From Desulfobacteraceae bacterium (lineage in GTDB: Bacteria; Desulfobacterota; Desulfobacteria; Desulfobacterales; RPRI01), in the NCBI GenBank assembly GCA_011391695.1, contig JAABQB010000010.1:1-64000 (forward strand): a DNA stretch of 64,000 bases, written 5' to 3'. Made by a program: the position numbers and the translations under genes. Positions within the stretch are counted from its first letter, which is position 1. Each line of letters opens with the position of its first letter. The notes beneath the pieces are model-generated. The model was not told the DNA's origin. It did no database searches and saw only the letters and a program-made list of their open reading frames with translations. Positions 44,619 to 54,189 of this stretch are shown here, one piece after another.

Positions 44619-44670
44619 GGATTTTTTCGAGAGCATCTATGATGACAGTCTGAACAGACAGGATATAAAG

Positions 44671-45291
44671 ATGTTTATAACATTTGAGGGAATCGAAGGC
44701 TCCGGAAAAACGACACAGATACGCCATGCTCTGGAATTTTTGAAGCAAAGAGGAAATGATTGCATCGTGACCCGTGAACCGGGGGGCACTATGACAGGTC
44801 AGAAGATCCGGGCGATCCTCCTTGATCCTGAAAGCAGTGGGATAGACCCTTCAACCGAGCTTCTTTTGTATGTGGCTGACAGAGCCGAACACGTCAATAA
44901 AGTTGTAAGGCCGGCATTATCAGCAGGCAAAACTGTTTTGTGCGACCGCTATTTTGATGCGACTGTTGTATATCAGGGGTATGCCCGGGGATTGGATATA
45001 GATTTATTAAAAAATATGCATAAACTGATTCTGAATGATTTAAAGCCTGACATCACTTTTCTTCTCGACCTTCCTCCCGCAGCCGGTCTTTCAAGAGCTT
45101 GGAAACAGATAGAAGAAGGAGAACGAGCGGGGATTGAAACAAGATTTGAAAAAGAGGCCGTTGCTTTTCATGAAAAGGTAAGAGAAGGTTATCTTGAGCT
45201 TGCGCGGCAGGAGCCTGAGCGCTTTATCGTTATTGACGCCATGAATAATGAAGAGCAGGTCAGGAAAGATATAATAAAGGTATTGTCATGA
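44671..45291 (+). CDS. tmk: Thymidylate kinase
   Basis: A 206-residue kinase phosphorylating dTMP. The P-loop FEGIEGSGKTTQ, the DR(Y/F) motif VLCDRYFDATVVYQGYARG and the lid-region REPGGTMTGQKIR are present. The true start is ATG 44671 (MFITFEG); the 31 upstream track residues come from a repeat element. It overlaps the following cysteine synthase fusion by four bases. The usual neighbour holB is elsewhere in this window. Confidence 0.94.
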   Translation: MFITFEGIEGSGKTTQIRHALEFLKQRGNDCIVTREPGGTMTGQKIRAILLDPESSGIDPSTELLLYVADRAEHVNKVVRPALSAGKTVLCDRYFDATVVYQGYARGLDIDLLKNMHKLILNDLKPDITFLLDLPPAAGLSRAWKQIEEGERAGIETRFEKEAVAFHEKVREGYLELARQEPERFIVIDAMNNEEQVRKDIIKVLS

Positions 45292-47564
45292 GCTACTCTG
45301 TACTGGACACGATAGGAAATACCCCGCTTGTTGAAATAAAAAACATGAATCCTAATCCCAGGGTAAGGATTCTTGCGAAGCTCGAATACTTTAACCCGGG
45401 AGGTTCGATAAAAGACAGGGCAGCGCTCTTTATGATCGAAGAGGGGGAAAAATCCGGTGAACTTACACGCGACAAGACAGTCATAGAGGCAACCAGCGGC
45501 AACACCGGCATAGGCCTTGCTCTGGTTTGTTCGGTCAAGGGATACAGGCTGCTTCTTACCATGTCCGAAGCCGCAAGCATTGAGCGCCAGAAAATACTCA
45601 AAGCCCGTGGAGCCGATATTCTGCTAACTCCAGGACATCTCGGCACGGACGGAGCAATAGAAGAGGTTTACCGTCTTTGCAGGGAAAAACCCGGCGCCTA
45701 TTTTATGACGGATCAGTTCAACAACAAGGCGAACTGGCAGGCCCATTATTTTGGAACAGCCGAAGAGATATGGAAACAGACCGAAGGAAAAGTCACAAAG
45801 GTCATCGTTACAATGGGAACAACCGGAACCGTGATGGGAATCACAAGAAGGCTCAAGGAATATAACCCTGACATAACAATCGTAGGTGTCGAACCATATC
45901 TCGGACATAAAATCCAGGGTCTCAAGAATATGAAAGAGGCTTACAGGCCCGAGATTTATGAAAAGAAGCTCATTGATAAAATAGTGAATATCGATGATGA
46001 AGAGGCCTTTGAAACGGCGAGGCGCCTTGCGAGGGAAGAGGGTCTGTTTGTTGGAATGAGCAGCGGCGCCGCCATGGTGATTGCCGCGAACGAAGCGTCC
46101 GCCACGGATGAGGGAACGATAGTCGTCATATTCCCGGACAGCGGGGAACGCTATCTGAGCACTTCCCTTTTTGCGGTCAAGGAAAAGATCGAGCTCAAGC
46201 TCTTCAACACACTGACAAGAGGAAAGGAACCATTTGAGCCTGTTCATCCAGGCAAGGTTTCCGTTTATTCCTGCGGACCGACAGTCCACGCGAGAATGCA
46301 TCTTGGAGAATGCAGGCGCTTTGTCTTTTCGGACCTCTTATGCCGCTATCTCGAATTCAGGGGATATTCGGTAAAGCATATAATGAATATAACGGACCTC
46401 GATGATAAGACCATAAACGGGTCTGAAAAGGCCGGGATAGGATTGTCCGAGTTTACCGGGAAACATATTGACTTGTTCATGAAGGACCTCGATCTTCTCT
46501 GCATCAAGCATGCGGACGGTTATCCGAGGGTTAGTGAACATGTTGAAGATATGGTGGCGGTTGCCGGAAAACTTGTTAAAAAAGGCTATGCCTATGAAAA
46601 GCTCCGCTCGCTCTATTTTGATATTTCCCGCTTTGCGGATTACGGAAAATTGTCAGGGGTCGACATAAACAAGATAAAAGTAGGCGCTACAGTGGATCTC
46701 GATGATTATGAAAAGGATAATCCTCGGGATTTTACATTGCTTAAAAGAGCGAAGCTTTCCGAGCTTAAAAGAGGGATATACACCGCGACCGACTGGGGAA
46801 ATGTCAGGCCCTCCTGGCACATTCAGTGCGCTGCAATATCAATGAAATACCTTGGAGAAACTTTTGATATTCATACAAGCAGCAGGGAACTTGTTTTCCC
46901 GCACCATGAAAACGAGATAGCAATTTCAAGAGCCCTGACAGGGAAACCTCTTGCAAAATTCTGGATGCATTGCGAGCGGGTGCTTGTTGACGGCAATAAA
47001 GTGGATGATACAAAGGATAGACTCTTAATATCGGACCTCGTCAACATGGGTTGCACGGGCAGGGAAATAAGATTCTGGCTGATATCGAACCACTACAGAA
47101 AGCCGGTTATCTTTTCGGCGGAAAGGCTTGAGGATGCGAGGCATTCTTTAAGAAGGCTTGATACATGCATTCACGCTCTTTTTGATGTCAGGGACGGAGA
47201 GCCATATCCTGAGCTTGACCAGCTTCTTTATGATATAAAAAGCGGATTTGCGGGAGCCATGGATGACGATCTCAACATATCCGCAGCCCTCTCTTCCATA
47301 TTCGGAATAGTAAGACAGGCAAATATTCTGGTTGTGAATAAAAAGATAGATGCGGATGGAGCGTCAAAGATTATAGGGGCGTTCCGTCATATCGATTCGG
47401 TGCTCAATATCTTCGACTTTTCAGACAGGACTTTTGACCCTGAATTAAGGCGCCTTTTAAAAGAGAGGGAAAAGGCGAGGGAAAATAAAGACTGGAGTCT
47501 ATCCGACAGCTTGCGCGAAAAGCTGGAATCGATGGGAGTAAAGGTAAGAGATCATAAAAGCTGA
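45288..47564 (+). CDS. Cysteine synthase fused to cysteinyl-tRNA-synthetase-like domain
   Basis: A 758-residue two-domain protein. Residues 1 to about 300 are a PLP-dependent cysteine synthase: TIGNTPLVEI, PLP lysine at about 42 in NPGGSIKDRAA, substrate loop ATSGNTGIGLA, phosphate loop GTTGTVMG. From about 302 it is a complete CysRS fold. The zinc ligands look kept (CGPTV, WHIQC, FPHHENE), but the two class I signatures are changed: HIGH reads HLGE and KMSKS reads KVDDT (VDGNKVDDTKDR). The cysteine synthase half appears functional; the second half may bind cysteine without normal tRNA charging. It overlaps tmk by four bases. No stop or frameshift separates the halves. Confidence 0.9.
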   Translation: MSYSVLDTIGNTPLVEIKNMNPNPRVRILAKLEYFNPGGSIKDRAALFMIEEGEKSGELTRDKTVIEATSGNTGIGLALVCSVKGYRLLLTMSEAASIERQKILKARGADILLTPGHLGTDGAIEEVYRLCREKPGAYFMTDQFNNKANWQAHYFGTAEEIWKQTEGKVTKVIVTMGTTGTVMGITRRLKEYNPDITIVGVEPYLGHKIQGLKNMKEAYRPEIYEKKLIDKIVNIDDEEAFETARRLAREEGLFVGMSSGAAMVIAANEASATDEGTIVVIFPDSGERYLSTSLFAVKEKIELKLFNTLTRGKEPFEPVHPGKVSVYSCGPTVHARMHLGECRRFVFSDLLCRYLEFRGYSVKHIMNITDLDDKTINGSEKAGIGLSEFTGKHIDLFMKDLDLLCIKHADGYPRVSEHVEDMVAVAGKLVKKGYAYEKLRSLYFDISRFADYGKLSGVDINKIKVGATVDLDDYEKDNPRDFTLLKRAKLSELKRGIYTATDWGNVRPSWHIQCAAISMKYLGETFDIHTSSRELVFPHHENEIAISRALTGKPLAKFWMHCERVLVDGNKVDDTKDRLLISDLVNMGCTGREIRFWLISNHYRKPVIFSAERLEDARHSLRRLDTCIHALFDVRDGEPYPELDQLLYDIKSGFAGAMDDDLNISAALSSIFGIVRQANILVVNKKIDADGASKIIGAFRHIDSVLNIFDFSDRTFDPELRRLLKEREKARENKDWSLSDSLREKLESMGVKVRDHKS

Positions 47565-47621
47565 CGAATGCCACCACAGGAAAAGTATTTTCAGAGCACA
47601 ACAGGAGATGTCTTCAATTTC

Positions 47622-47748
47622 AGACGGCAAAGTAAAAAGCTCATTATGCAAGGCGCGCGAATCTTGAGGAATGAAGCGTACATATAAGTACGCTGCAATG
47701 ACGAAAGATGAAGCGCAACACAGCAGAATGACTTTTTAAGAAGCCGTC
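47622..47748 (-). mobile_element. 127-bp MITE-like element, copy 2, at leuD stop
   Basis: AGACGGC...GCCGTC ends and interior nearly identical to the inverse of 21833-21959; differences include TATAT in place of AAAA at the centre. Its right end forms the last two bases of the leuD TGA stop (TAC TGA CGG). Confidence 0.8.
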
Positions 47749-48271
47749 AGTATCTGGAATCCGCGTATTCCAACCATCCGCCTGCCGAAACCAGCGCCCT
47801 GTCAAACTTCGAAATCTCGAATTTCACGGATTCTTTAACGTCTCCTGATTTCAGGATGAAAGAACTTTTGTCGAAAAGAGTCTCGATTTCCGTATCGCGT
47901 TTTGAAAAAACCGAAAAAAGCCTGCTTATGATTTCATGGGAAAGCTCGACTGCCATCATGCCGCAGTTGAACATGTTCCTTTTAAAGATCCTTGCAAAGC
48001 TTGGAGCGATGACGAGATTGATACCGTTTGTCTCAAGCGCCCACGGAGCATGCTCCCTCGATGATCCGCAACCGAAATTTTCACGGGTTATGATGATGCC
48101 CTTCCCCTGAATATCTTTTTTATTGTCGAAGCCTTCAAGATTGATGTCCTCAAAGAGGTAAGGCTTTAAAGACTGCCTTGTGTTTTCAGAAAGATGTTTG
48201 GCAGGAATTATTTCATCCGTATTAATATCCGATCTGTCAAGGAAAAGCGCTTTTCCGCTGAAATTTTTCAT
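47747..48271 (-). CDS. leuD: 3-isopropylmalate dehydratase small subunit
   Basis: A 174-residue swivel subunit of the leucine-pathway isomerase. FLDRSDINTDEIIPAKHLSE, the GCGSSREHAPWAL loop and AIVAPSFARIFKRNMFNCG-like (LVIAPSFARIFKRNMFNCGM) segment are standard for the archaeal/type 2 LeuD. The gene ends CA GAT TCC AGA TAC TGA CGG, where the TGA is formed by the end of a MITE-like element, so the last few residues might differ from relatives. leuC starts five bases upstream. Confidence 0.93.
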   Translation of the reverse strand: MKNFSGKALFLDRSDINTDEIIPAKHLSENTRQSLKPYLFEDINLEGFDNKKDIQGKGIIITRENFGCGSSREHAPWALETNGINLVIAPSFARIFKRNMFNCGMMAVELSHEIISRLFSVFSKRDTEIETLFDKSSFILKSGDVKESVKFEISKFDRALVSAGGWLEYADSRY

Positions 48272-48276
48272 AAAGA

Positions 48277-49566
48277 TTATTTGCCGTTGTATAATTTTGA
48301 ATTTGTTATATGACCTGCAATGGCGGTTGCCGCGGCCGTGGCCGGGCTCATCAGATGCACCATTCCGCCTTTTCCCATCCGCCCGATGAAATTTCTGTTT
48401 GTGGTTGATGCGCAGGCTTCACCTTCTGCAAGAACCCCGTTGCTCATTCCGAGGCAGGCGCCGCAGGTTGGATTTGTAACGCAAAATCCCGCATCAAGAA
48501 AAACGGCGACGAGCCCTTCATCAATTGCCTGCCGGTAAATCTCGGTAGTTGCCGGAGAGACTATCCCCCGCAGGGAATCGCTTATCTTGTTGCCTCTTAA
48601 TACCGCCGCTGCGATTCTCAAATCCTCTATTCTTCCGTTTGTGCAAGAGCCTATATAGACCTGGTCTATTTTCGCGCCTTCCATCTCCCTGACAGACTTG
48701 ACGTTATCTGGCCTGTATCCGAATGTTGCCACGGGCTCAAGGCTTGAAACATCATGTTCAATTATATCCACATACGAAGCATCGGGATCGGAACAAAAAC
48801 TCCGGAATGCCTCAAGAGCTTTATCTTTTGTCTTGTACTCCTCCCGTATAAAATTCCACAGGTATTCCACGGTTGTCATGTCCGGAGCGCATAATCCGCA
48901 AGTCGCGCCTGCTTCTATAGCCATGTTGCAGATGGTCATTCTCGCATCCATGCTCATTGATGTTACAACAGGGCCTGAAAATTCAATGACTTTATCCGTC
49001 GCACCGTTTACACCGAGAAGGCCTATTACAGACAGAATTATATCCTTTGCAAAAACTCCTTCCGGTATTTTGCCTGTGATATTTATCCTGATGGTTTCAG
49101 GATAACGAAGCGCGCACACTCCTTTTAATATGCCTACTTCAAGGTCGGTTGTCCCGACTCCGGCGGCAAAGGCCCCGAAAGCTCCGTACGTGCAGGTGTG
49201 GGAATCACCCATGATTATGGTAAAACCCGGTCTTACGAAGCCTTTTTCCGGAAATATCGCATGACATACGCCGTTTCTACCTATGTCAAAAAAATCCTTT
49301 ATATCATGGCGCCTCGCCCATTCCCTTAATATTTTGCCCTGTGCGGCGGTTTTGGAATCCTTGGCTGGAGTGACATGATCAATCACTGCTTTCACCTTCG
49401 ATGTGTCAAAAACCCTGTCTTTGCACCGGGTGACAAGGTCGTTTATGGCAATAGGAGTAGTAATCTCATGGCAGAAAACAGCATCAAGCCTGATTACGTA
49501 AATATCATCAGATGGATTATCCACTATATGCGATTCAAAAATTTTTTCAGCGATTGTTTTACCCAT
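48277..49566 (-). CDS. leuC: 3-isopropylmalate dehydratase large subunit
   Basis: A 429-residue aconitase-type subunit binding a 4Fe-4S cluster. The cluster cysteines are in IGSCTNGRIEDL and TCGACLGMSNG; GDSHTCTYGAFGAFAAGVGTTDLE is the substrate region. The length and separate small subunit match the type 2 (homoaconitase-like) family common in Desulfobacterota. MGKTIAEKI at the start is typical. It lies 95 bp downstream of lepA on the same strand. Homoaconitase activity cannot be excluded from sequence. Confidence 0.93.
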   Translation of the reverse strand: MGKTIAEKIFESHIVDNPSDDIYVIRLDAVFCHEITTPIAINDLVTRCKDRVFDTSKVKAVIDHVTPAKDSKTAAQGKILREWARRHDIKDFFDIGRNGVCHAIFPEKGFVRPGFTIIMGDSHTCTYGAFGAFAAGVGTTDLEVGILKGVCALRYPETIRINITGKIPEGVFAKDIILSVIGLLGVNGATDKVIEFSGPVVTSMSMDARMTICNMAIEAGATCGLCAPDMTTVEYLWNFIREEYKTKDKALEAFRSFCSDPDASYVDIIEHDVSSLEPVATFGYRPDNVKSVREMEGAKIDQVYIGSCTNGRIEDLRIAAAVLRGNKISDSLRGIVSPATTEIYRQAIDEGLVAVFLDAGFCVTNPTCGACLGMSNGVLAEGEACASTTNRNFIGRMGKGGMVHLMSPATAAATAIAGHITNSKLYNGK

Positions 49567-49661
49567 TAAAATATCCTTACCTGTAGATAAACAGGCTGTT
49601 AGACTATAGGCTGTAAGCTAATAGGCTTCAGCCTAAAATCCTTCCGTCTTTTAGTATAAAA

Positions 49662-51458
49662 TCAGTCCGAATCCGTTTTCAGTACGGAAAGAAAGGCAGA
49701 CTGCGGAATCATGACTTTCCCCACCATCTTCATCCGTTTTTTCCCCTTTTTCTGCTTTTCGAGGAGTTTCCGTTTTCTTGTTATGTCGCCCCCATAGCAT
49801 TTTGCAGTAACATCTTTTCTGAAAGCGGAAACGGTTGATCTGGCAATTATTTTTGCCCCGATCGCTCCCTGAATTGCTATTTTAAACATCTGCCTCGGAA
49901 TCTCTTCACGAAGTTTTTCACAGGCCATTCTTGCCCGTTCAACAGCCCTTTCGCTGTGAACAAGCTGGGACAGAGCATCTACACGTTCACCATTGATCAG
50001 AATATCCATCTTTACAAGGTCGGTATCCCTGAAATCGATTATTTCATAGTCGAAAGATCCGTACCCCTGAGTAATTGACTTGAGCTTGTCGTGGAAGTCG
50101 TAAATCACCTCGGCAAGGGGAAGTTCAAATATCATCTCGAGGCGGTTGCTTGTCAGGTACTGGTAATTTTTATTGATTCCGCGCCTGTCAAGGCAGAGTT
50201 TCATTACGGCACCCATGTACCTGTCCGGCACGATAACGGAGGCACGGATATATGGCTCCTTTGTGAGTCCGATTCTGGTTGGATCCGGATAAAGGGACGG
50301 ATTGTCAATTATCATTTCAGTGCCGTCGTTCATAATAAGGACATACTGAACAGAGGGCGCTGTCAGGATCAGGGAAAGATTGAATTCGCGCTCAAGACGC
50401 TCCTGCACAACCTCAAGATGAAGAAGCCCGAGAAAGCCGCACCTGAAACCAAATCCCAGGGCAACAGACATGTCTTTTTCATAAATCAGGGAGGCATCGT
50501 TTAATTTGAGTTTCTCGATGGCTATTGCCAGTTCCTGGTATTCATCGGCCGCAACAGGATATATGGAAGAAAAGACAACAGGCTTTGCTTCTTTAAATCC
50601 GGGAAGCGGTTTATCTGCCGGACGGTTTTTTAAGGTTATGGTATCGCCGCACCTGGTGTCGGTGACGGACTTTATGCCCGCAATAACGTATCCGACCTCA
50701 CCGGCCGATACTTCTTTTTTCGGAATGCGTTTAAGCTGAAAGATTCCAATCTCTTCGGACTTGTGTGAAATATTGTTGGACATGAAAGTTATGACATCCC
50801 CCGGCCGGATCCTTCCTTCAAAAACCCTGAAATAAACGACTGTGCCGCGGAAGGCATCATAATGAGAATCGAAAATCAAAGCCTTAAAGGGAGCCTCAGG
50901 ATCACCGGAAGGAGCTGGTAGAATTTTGACTATGCTTTCAAGCACGGTTTCTATTCCTATCCCCTCTTTCGCGGATACCAGTAATGCGGTTGAAGGGTCA
51001 AGCCCCAGGTCTTCTTCGATCTGCAGTTTTACCCTTTCTATGTCGGCCGAAGGCAGATCTATCTTGTTGATTACCGGTATGATTACAAGATTATGCTCCG
51101 TAGCGAGGTAAAGGTTTGCAAGGGTCTGGGCTTCAACGCCCTGACTTGCGTCAATAAGCAGAAGCGCTCCTTCGCATGATGCAAGCGCCCTTGAAACTTC
51201 ATATGAGAAATCGACATGGCCCGGGGTATCGATCAGATTTAAAAAATATTGCCTGCCATCCTCTGCTGTATAAGGAAGGCAGACTGTCTGGCTTTTGATT
51301 GTAATGCCTCTTTCCCGTTCGATTTCCATGTTATCTAAAATCTGATCCTTAAAATCCCTGTCCGAAACAATCCCGGTAGCCTGGATCAGGCGGTCTGAAA
51401 GAGTCGATTTACCGTGATCAATATGTGCTATTATGCTGAAGTTTCTGATATTATTCAT
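49662..51458 (-). CDS. lepA: Elongation factor 4 (LepA)
   Basis: A 598-residue translational GTPase. Start MNNIRNFSIIAHIDHGKSTLSDRL with G1 loop, ERGITIK switch I, DTPGHVDF G3, NKIDLPSAD G4; then EF-G-like domains and the LepA-specific C-terminal domain (GAKIIARSTVSAFRKDVTAKCYGGDITRKRKLLEKQKKGKKRMK). Full length for the family (about 600). It binds ribosomes to assist translation under stress. It is not followed by the usual lepB here. Confidence 0.97.
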   Translation of the reverse strand: MNNIRNFSIIAHIDHGKSTLSDRLIQATGIVSDRDFKDQILDNMEIERERGITIKSQTVCLPYTAEDGRQYFLNLIDTPGHVDFSYEVSRALASCEGALLLIDASQGVEAQTLANLYLATEHNLVIIPVINKIDLPSADIERVKLQIEEDLGLDPSTALLVSAKEGIGIETVLESIVKILPAPSGDPEAPFKALIFDSHYDAFRGTVVYFRVFEGRIRPGDVITFMSNNISHKSEEIGIFQLKRIPKKEVSAGEVGYVIAGIKSVTDTRCGDTITLKNRPADKPLPGFKEAKPVVFSSIYPVAADEYQELAIAIEKLKLNDASLIYEKDMSVALGFGFRCGFLGLLHLEVVQERLEREFNLSLILTAPSVQYVLIMNDGTEMIIDNPSLYPDPTRIGLTKEPYIRASVIVPDRYMGAVMKLCLDRRGINKNYQYLTSNRLEMIFELPLAEVIYDFHDKLKSITQGYGSFDYEIIDFRDTDLVKMDILINGERVDALSQLVHSERAVERARMACEKLREEIPRQMFKIAIQGAIGAKIIARSTVSAFRKDVTAKCYGGDITRKRKLLEKQKKGKKRMKMVGKVMIPQSAFLSVLKTDSD

Positions 51459-51698
51459 TATTCAAAACTTTATGGACATATTGTAATGGTTAAACTTTCG
51501 GTTTTCCGAAAAAAAGTGTTTGATAATAATTATTTTATTCCCGGTGCGGGTTGACATTTCTCCAAATTAGAGGTACTCAACCTTGGAAATCTTGATAAAT
51601 ATCAAAAAGTGGCCTTTTATCAGATTGTTTCAAACCATGTCAAGCCGTGTCGGTTTTTGTTATTATAACCTTCTAATGCTGATAAAACAATCGCAAAA

Positions 51699-52625
51699 AT
51701 GGATGCCAGCGTATTAATAGTTGACGATGATTCTGCAATAAGAAAATCAATGAGTGATTTCCTTGAAGCTTCCGGTTACAAATCTTTACATGCCGAAAGC
51801 GGCTTAAATGCTCTTGAGCTTTTAAAAACACATCATGTTGACGTTGTTATAACGGATATCATGCTGCCGGGTATGAGCGGACTTGAGCTTACCGATTTAA
51901 TAAAAAAAGAATATGATACTGAAGTAATAGTTATTACAGGCTACAGCGATGATTATTCCTATGTTGATGCTATAGGAAAAGGAGCGAGTGACTTTATATT
52001 TAAACCGTTCCGCCTGGAAGAGCTTCTGTTAAGGCTTGGAAGGGTGCTGAAAGAGCGCCAGCAGGCGAAGGAACGGTACATGTTGCTTGGCAAACTTGAA
52101 AAGCTTGCCATAACCGACAGCCTCACAACTCTTTATAATTCGAGGCATTTTTATGCCCAGCTTGAGATAGAACTGGACAGGGCGAACAGGTACAGACGCC
52201 CTCTTTCTCTTCTGTTTCTTGATATAGACCATTTCAAGAATTTCAATGATGCTTATGGTCATCTTGAAGGTGACAAGGTGCTCTTTAGAATAGGGCAGAT
52301 TATTAATTCCTGCCTGAGGATTATGGATTCGGCCCACAGATATGGCGGAGAGGAATTTACTATTATCTTGCCGGAAACAAACGGCAGAAAGGCCGTTAAT
52401 GTCGGCAAAAGAATAAGGTCTGCAACTGAAGCGGAGATTTTTTATCCTTTACCGGGAAAAATGGCGAACGTAACAATAAGTATAGGAGCAACACAATATT
52501 CCTTTAATGAGGATACAACTGGTCTCATCCAGAGGGCGGACAAAGCCATGTACCTGTCAAAACAGAACGGCCGTAACAGGGTTTCCTTTCTCTACAAAGA
52601 AAAATCGGAACAAGTCAAATCATAA
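51699..52625 (+). CDS. Response regulator with GGDEF diguanylate cyclase domain
   Basis: A 308-residue PleD-like regulator: receiver domain (1-120; DDDS acid pocket, phospho-Asp in VVITDIMLPGMSG, conserved Lys in FIFKPF) then GGDEF domain (about 135-300). The active site is GGEEF (RYGGEEFTIILPE), and an RxxD (RIMD) lies exactly five residues before it, a normal product-inhibition site. It should make cyclic di-GMP when phosphorylated. No kinase is adjacent. It is followed 17 bp later by a GNAT gene. Confidence 0.94.
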   Translation: MDASVLIVDDDSAIRKSMSDFLEASGYKSLHAESGLNALELLKTHHVDVVITDIMLPGMSGLELTDLIKKEYDTEVIVITGYSDDYSYVDAIGKGASDFIFKPFRLEELLLRLGRVLKERQQAKERYMLLGKLEKLAITDSLTTLYNSRHFYAQLEIELDRANRYRRPLSLLFLDIDHFKNFNDAYGHLEGDKVLFRIGQIINSCLRIMDSAHRYGGEEFTIILPETNGRKAVNVGKRIRSATEAEIFYPLPGKMANVTISIGATQYSFNEDTTGLIQRADKAMYLSKQNGRNRVSFLYKEKSEQVKS

Positions 52626-52642
52626 AATGCTGAACCGAAACA

Positions 52643-53128
52643 GTGAGCGAATTAAGAATGGATAATATTCCTTACGGTCGAAGATTCCCCGTCCGTTCTG
52701 CGGCGGGGAGATTCAATTTTAAATTTCTGCTTACCCCATCTTCAGATCATACAAGGCATATCATCTCTTTGTATCGCATGGCGGGCTGGTGGGAAAAGGA
52801 AATTCCGGATGATCCTCATCTGGTTGAGCGGATTATTGCCGGCAGCCACTGCTTCATGGTTGCGGTTGAAGGCGAAGATATTATCGGTATGGGAAGAGCT
52901 ATCAGCGACAGGGCAAGTGATGCATATATTCAGGATCTGACAGTCAAGGAGACGCACAGGGAGATGGGAGTTGGAACAGAGATTGTAAAAAGAATTTTAA
53001 GCCGCCTTGAAGAAGACGGCATCAAATGGATTGCCCTGATTGCTGAAAAAAATTCGCACGAATTTTATGAGCATTTCGGATATAAGATAATGCCTGATTC
53101 GATGCCGATGATAAAGATACTGCCATGA
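52643..53128 (+). CDS. GNAT family N-acetyltransferase
   Basis: A 161-residue protein with the GNAT acetyl-CoA fold: VAVEGEDIIGMGRAISD, IQDLTVKETHREMGVGTEIVKRIL (motif A, with V-x-x-x-x-R-x-x-G-V/I-G) and NSHEFYEHFGYKIM near the end. The substrate is unknown. The track start is GTG with no good ribosome site; MDNIPYG five codons in is an alternative. It overlaps the DUF2156 gene by four bases, implying coupled expression with it and probably with the GGDEF gene. Confidence 0.85.
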   Translation: MSELRMDNIPYGRRFPVRSAAGRFNFKFLLTPSSDHTRHIISLYRMAGWWEKEIPDDPHLVERIIAGSHCFMVAVEGEDIIGMGRAISDRASDAYIQDLTVKETHREMGVGTEIVKRILSRLEEDGIKWIALIAEKNSHEFYEHFGYKIMPDSMPMIKILP

Positions 53129-54036
53129 TAATGAAACATATCAAATATTCCGATTATTCAAAACTGGAAAAATATTTCAGGCACCAGAGATATACGCTTT
53201 GCGTCTATTCGCTTCCCTCTATCCTGGCCTGGAGCAATGAATATTACGTGCCCTATGGCGTTATTGAGAATGACGCCTTGATTGTTGCCGCGGAATTTTC
53301 AGAACAAAAAGAAAACCGTCACCTCATACTTCCCGTCTCTCCTTCGAGGGAATATTCTCCCGAAGAGCTTTATGAGCTTGCAAAAAAGCTTGGATTTGCG
53401 AGCTATTGGTTTGTTCCGGGCGAATACATTGAAAGGTATGAAAAAAGCCGGATCAAATCTTTATTTAAGATAACTGTTCAAAAAGAATATGAGGACTATG
53501 TTTATAATACAGTCGATCTTGCTGAACTTAAAGGCAATAAATATTCACAGAAGCGAAATCTGATACATCAGTTTGAAAGGGATTATTTGTCAAGAGGACG
53601 TGTGGAAGCCGGTGAAATAAACAAATCTGTTGCATCAGAATGCATTGATTTTCTGGAAAAATGGTGTAAAGAGCGGGATTGCGATAGAGCAGGGAATGAT
53701 GATCTGGCCTGTGAAAGAATGGCTGCTATAAATACAATTCAACAAATTGATATTATTGATGTAAAAGGATTATATCTTCGTGTTGACGGAGAGATAAGCG
53801 CTTTCGGAATTGCTTCCTATCTTACTGATGATATGGGCGTGCTTCATTTTGAAAAGGCTTTTGCCGGTGTGAAAGGGCTTTACCAGTATTTCGATAATTT
53901 GTGCGCAAAGCGTCTTTTTGAAGGATACAGCTACATTAATAAGGAAAGCGATATGAATATTCCCGGTCTCGCAAAAGTAAAACTGTCATATCATCCCGCC
54001 ATGAGGGTCAAATCCTACAGGCTTGACCTGCGGTAA
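53125..54036 (+). CDS. DUF2156 (LPG synthase C-terminal-like) protein
   Basis: A 303-residue protein of the DUF2156 family, the acyltransferase-like fold of MprF's soluble part. Seen are YTLCVYSLPSILAWSNEYYVPYG at the start, KRNLIHQFERDY in the middle and YSYINKESDMNIPGLAKVKLSYHP at the end, all typical. Stand-alone members use an unknown aminoacyl or acyl donor. No membrane segments are present. The overlap with the upstream GNAT suggests a shared pathway. Confidence 0.87.
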   Translation: MIMKHIKYSDYSKLEKYFRHQRYTLCVYSLPSILAWSNEYYVPYGVIENDALIVAAEFSEQKENRHLILPVSPSREYSPEELYELAKKLGFASYWFVPGEYIERYEKSRIKSLFKITVQKEYEDYVYNTVDLAELKGNKYSQKRNLIHQFERDYLSRGRVEAGEINKSVASECIDFLEKWCKERDCDRAGNDDLACERMAAINTIQQIDIIDVKGLYLRVDGEISAFGIASYLTDDMGVLHFEKAFAGVKGLYQYFDNLCAKRLFEGYSYINKESDMNIPGLAKVKLSYHPAMRVKSYRLDLR

Positions 54037-54189
54037 ACTGCCTAAATGGACAGGCTGAAGGAGTTTGGGCTTTAGGAGAAAGGTTCGAGATAGATTAAAG
54101 CTTGGGTATCACAGCGGTTTATGAGCCGGTTCTTACGAAAAACCCTAACAGCCTTCAGCCTACAGTCTAAAAACCTGAGCAGTTTCCTG

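Noticed and set aside
44578-44670. N-terminal extension of Tmk in the ORF track
   Set aside because: The 31 extra residues come from a palindromic repeat; all thymidylate kinases start near MFITFEG.
51551-51573. TTGACA before the REC-GGDEF gene as a promoter
   Set aside because: The hexamer 17 bases downstream is TACTCA, only two matches to the -10 consensus.
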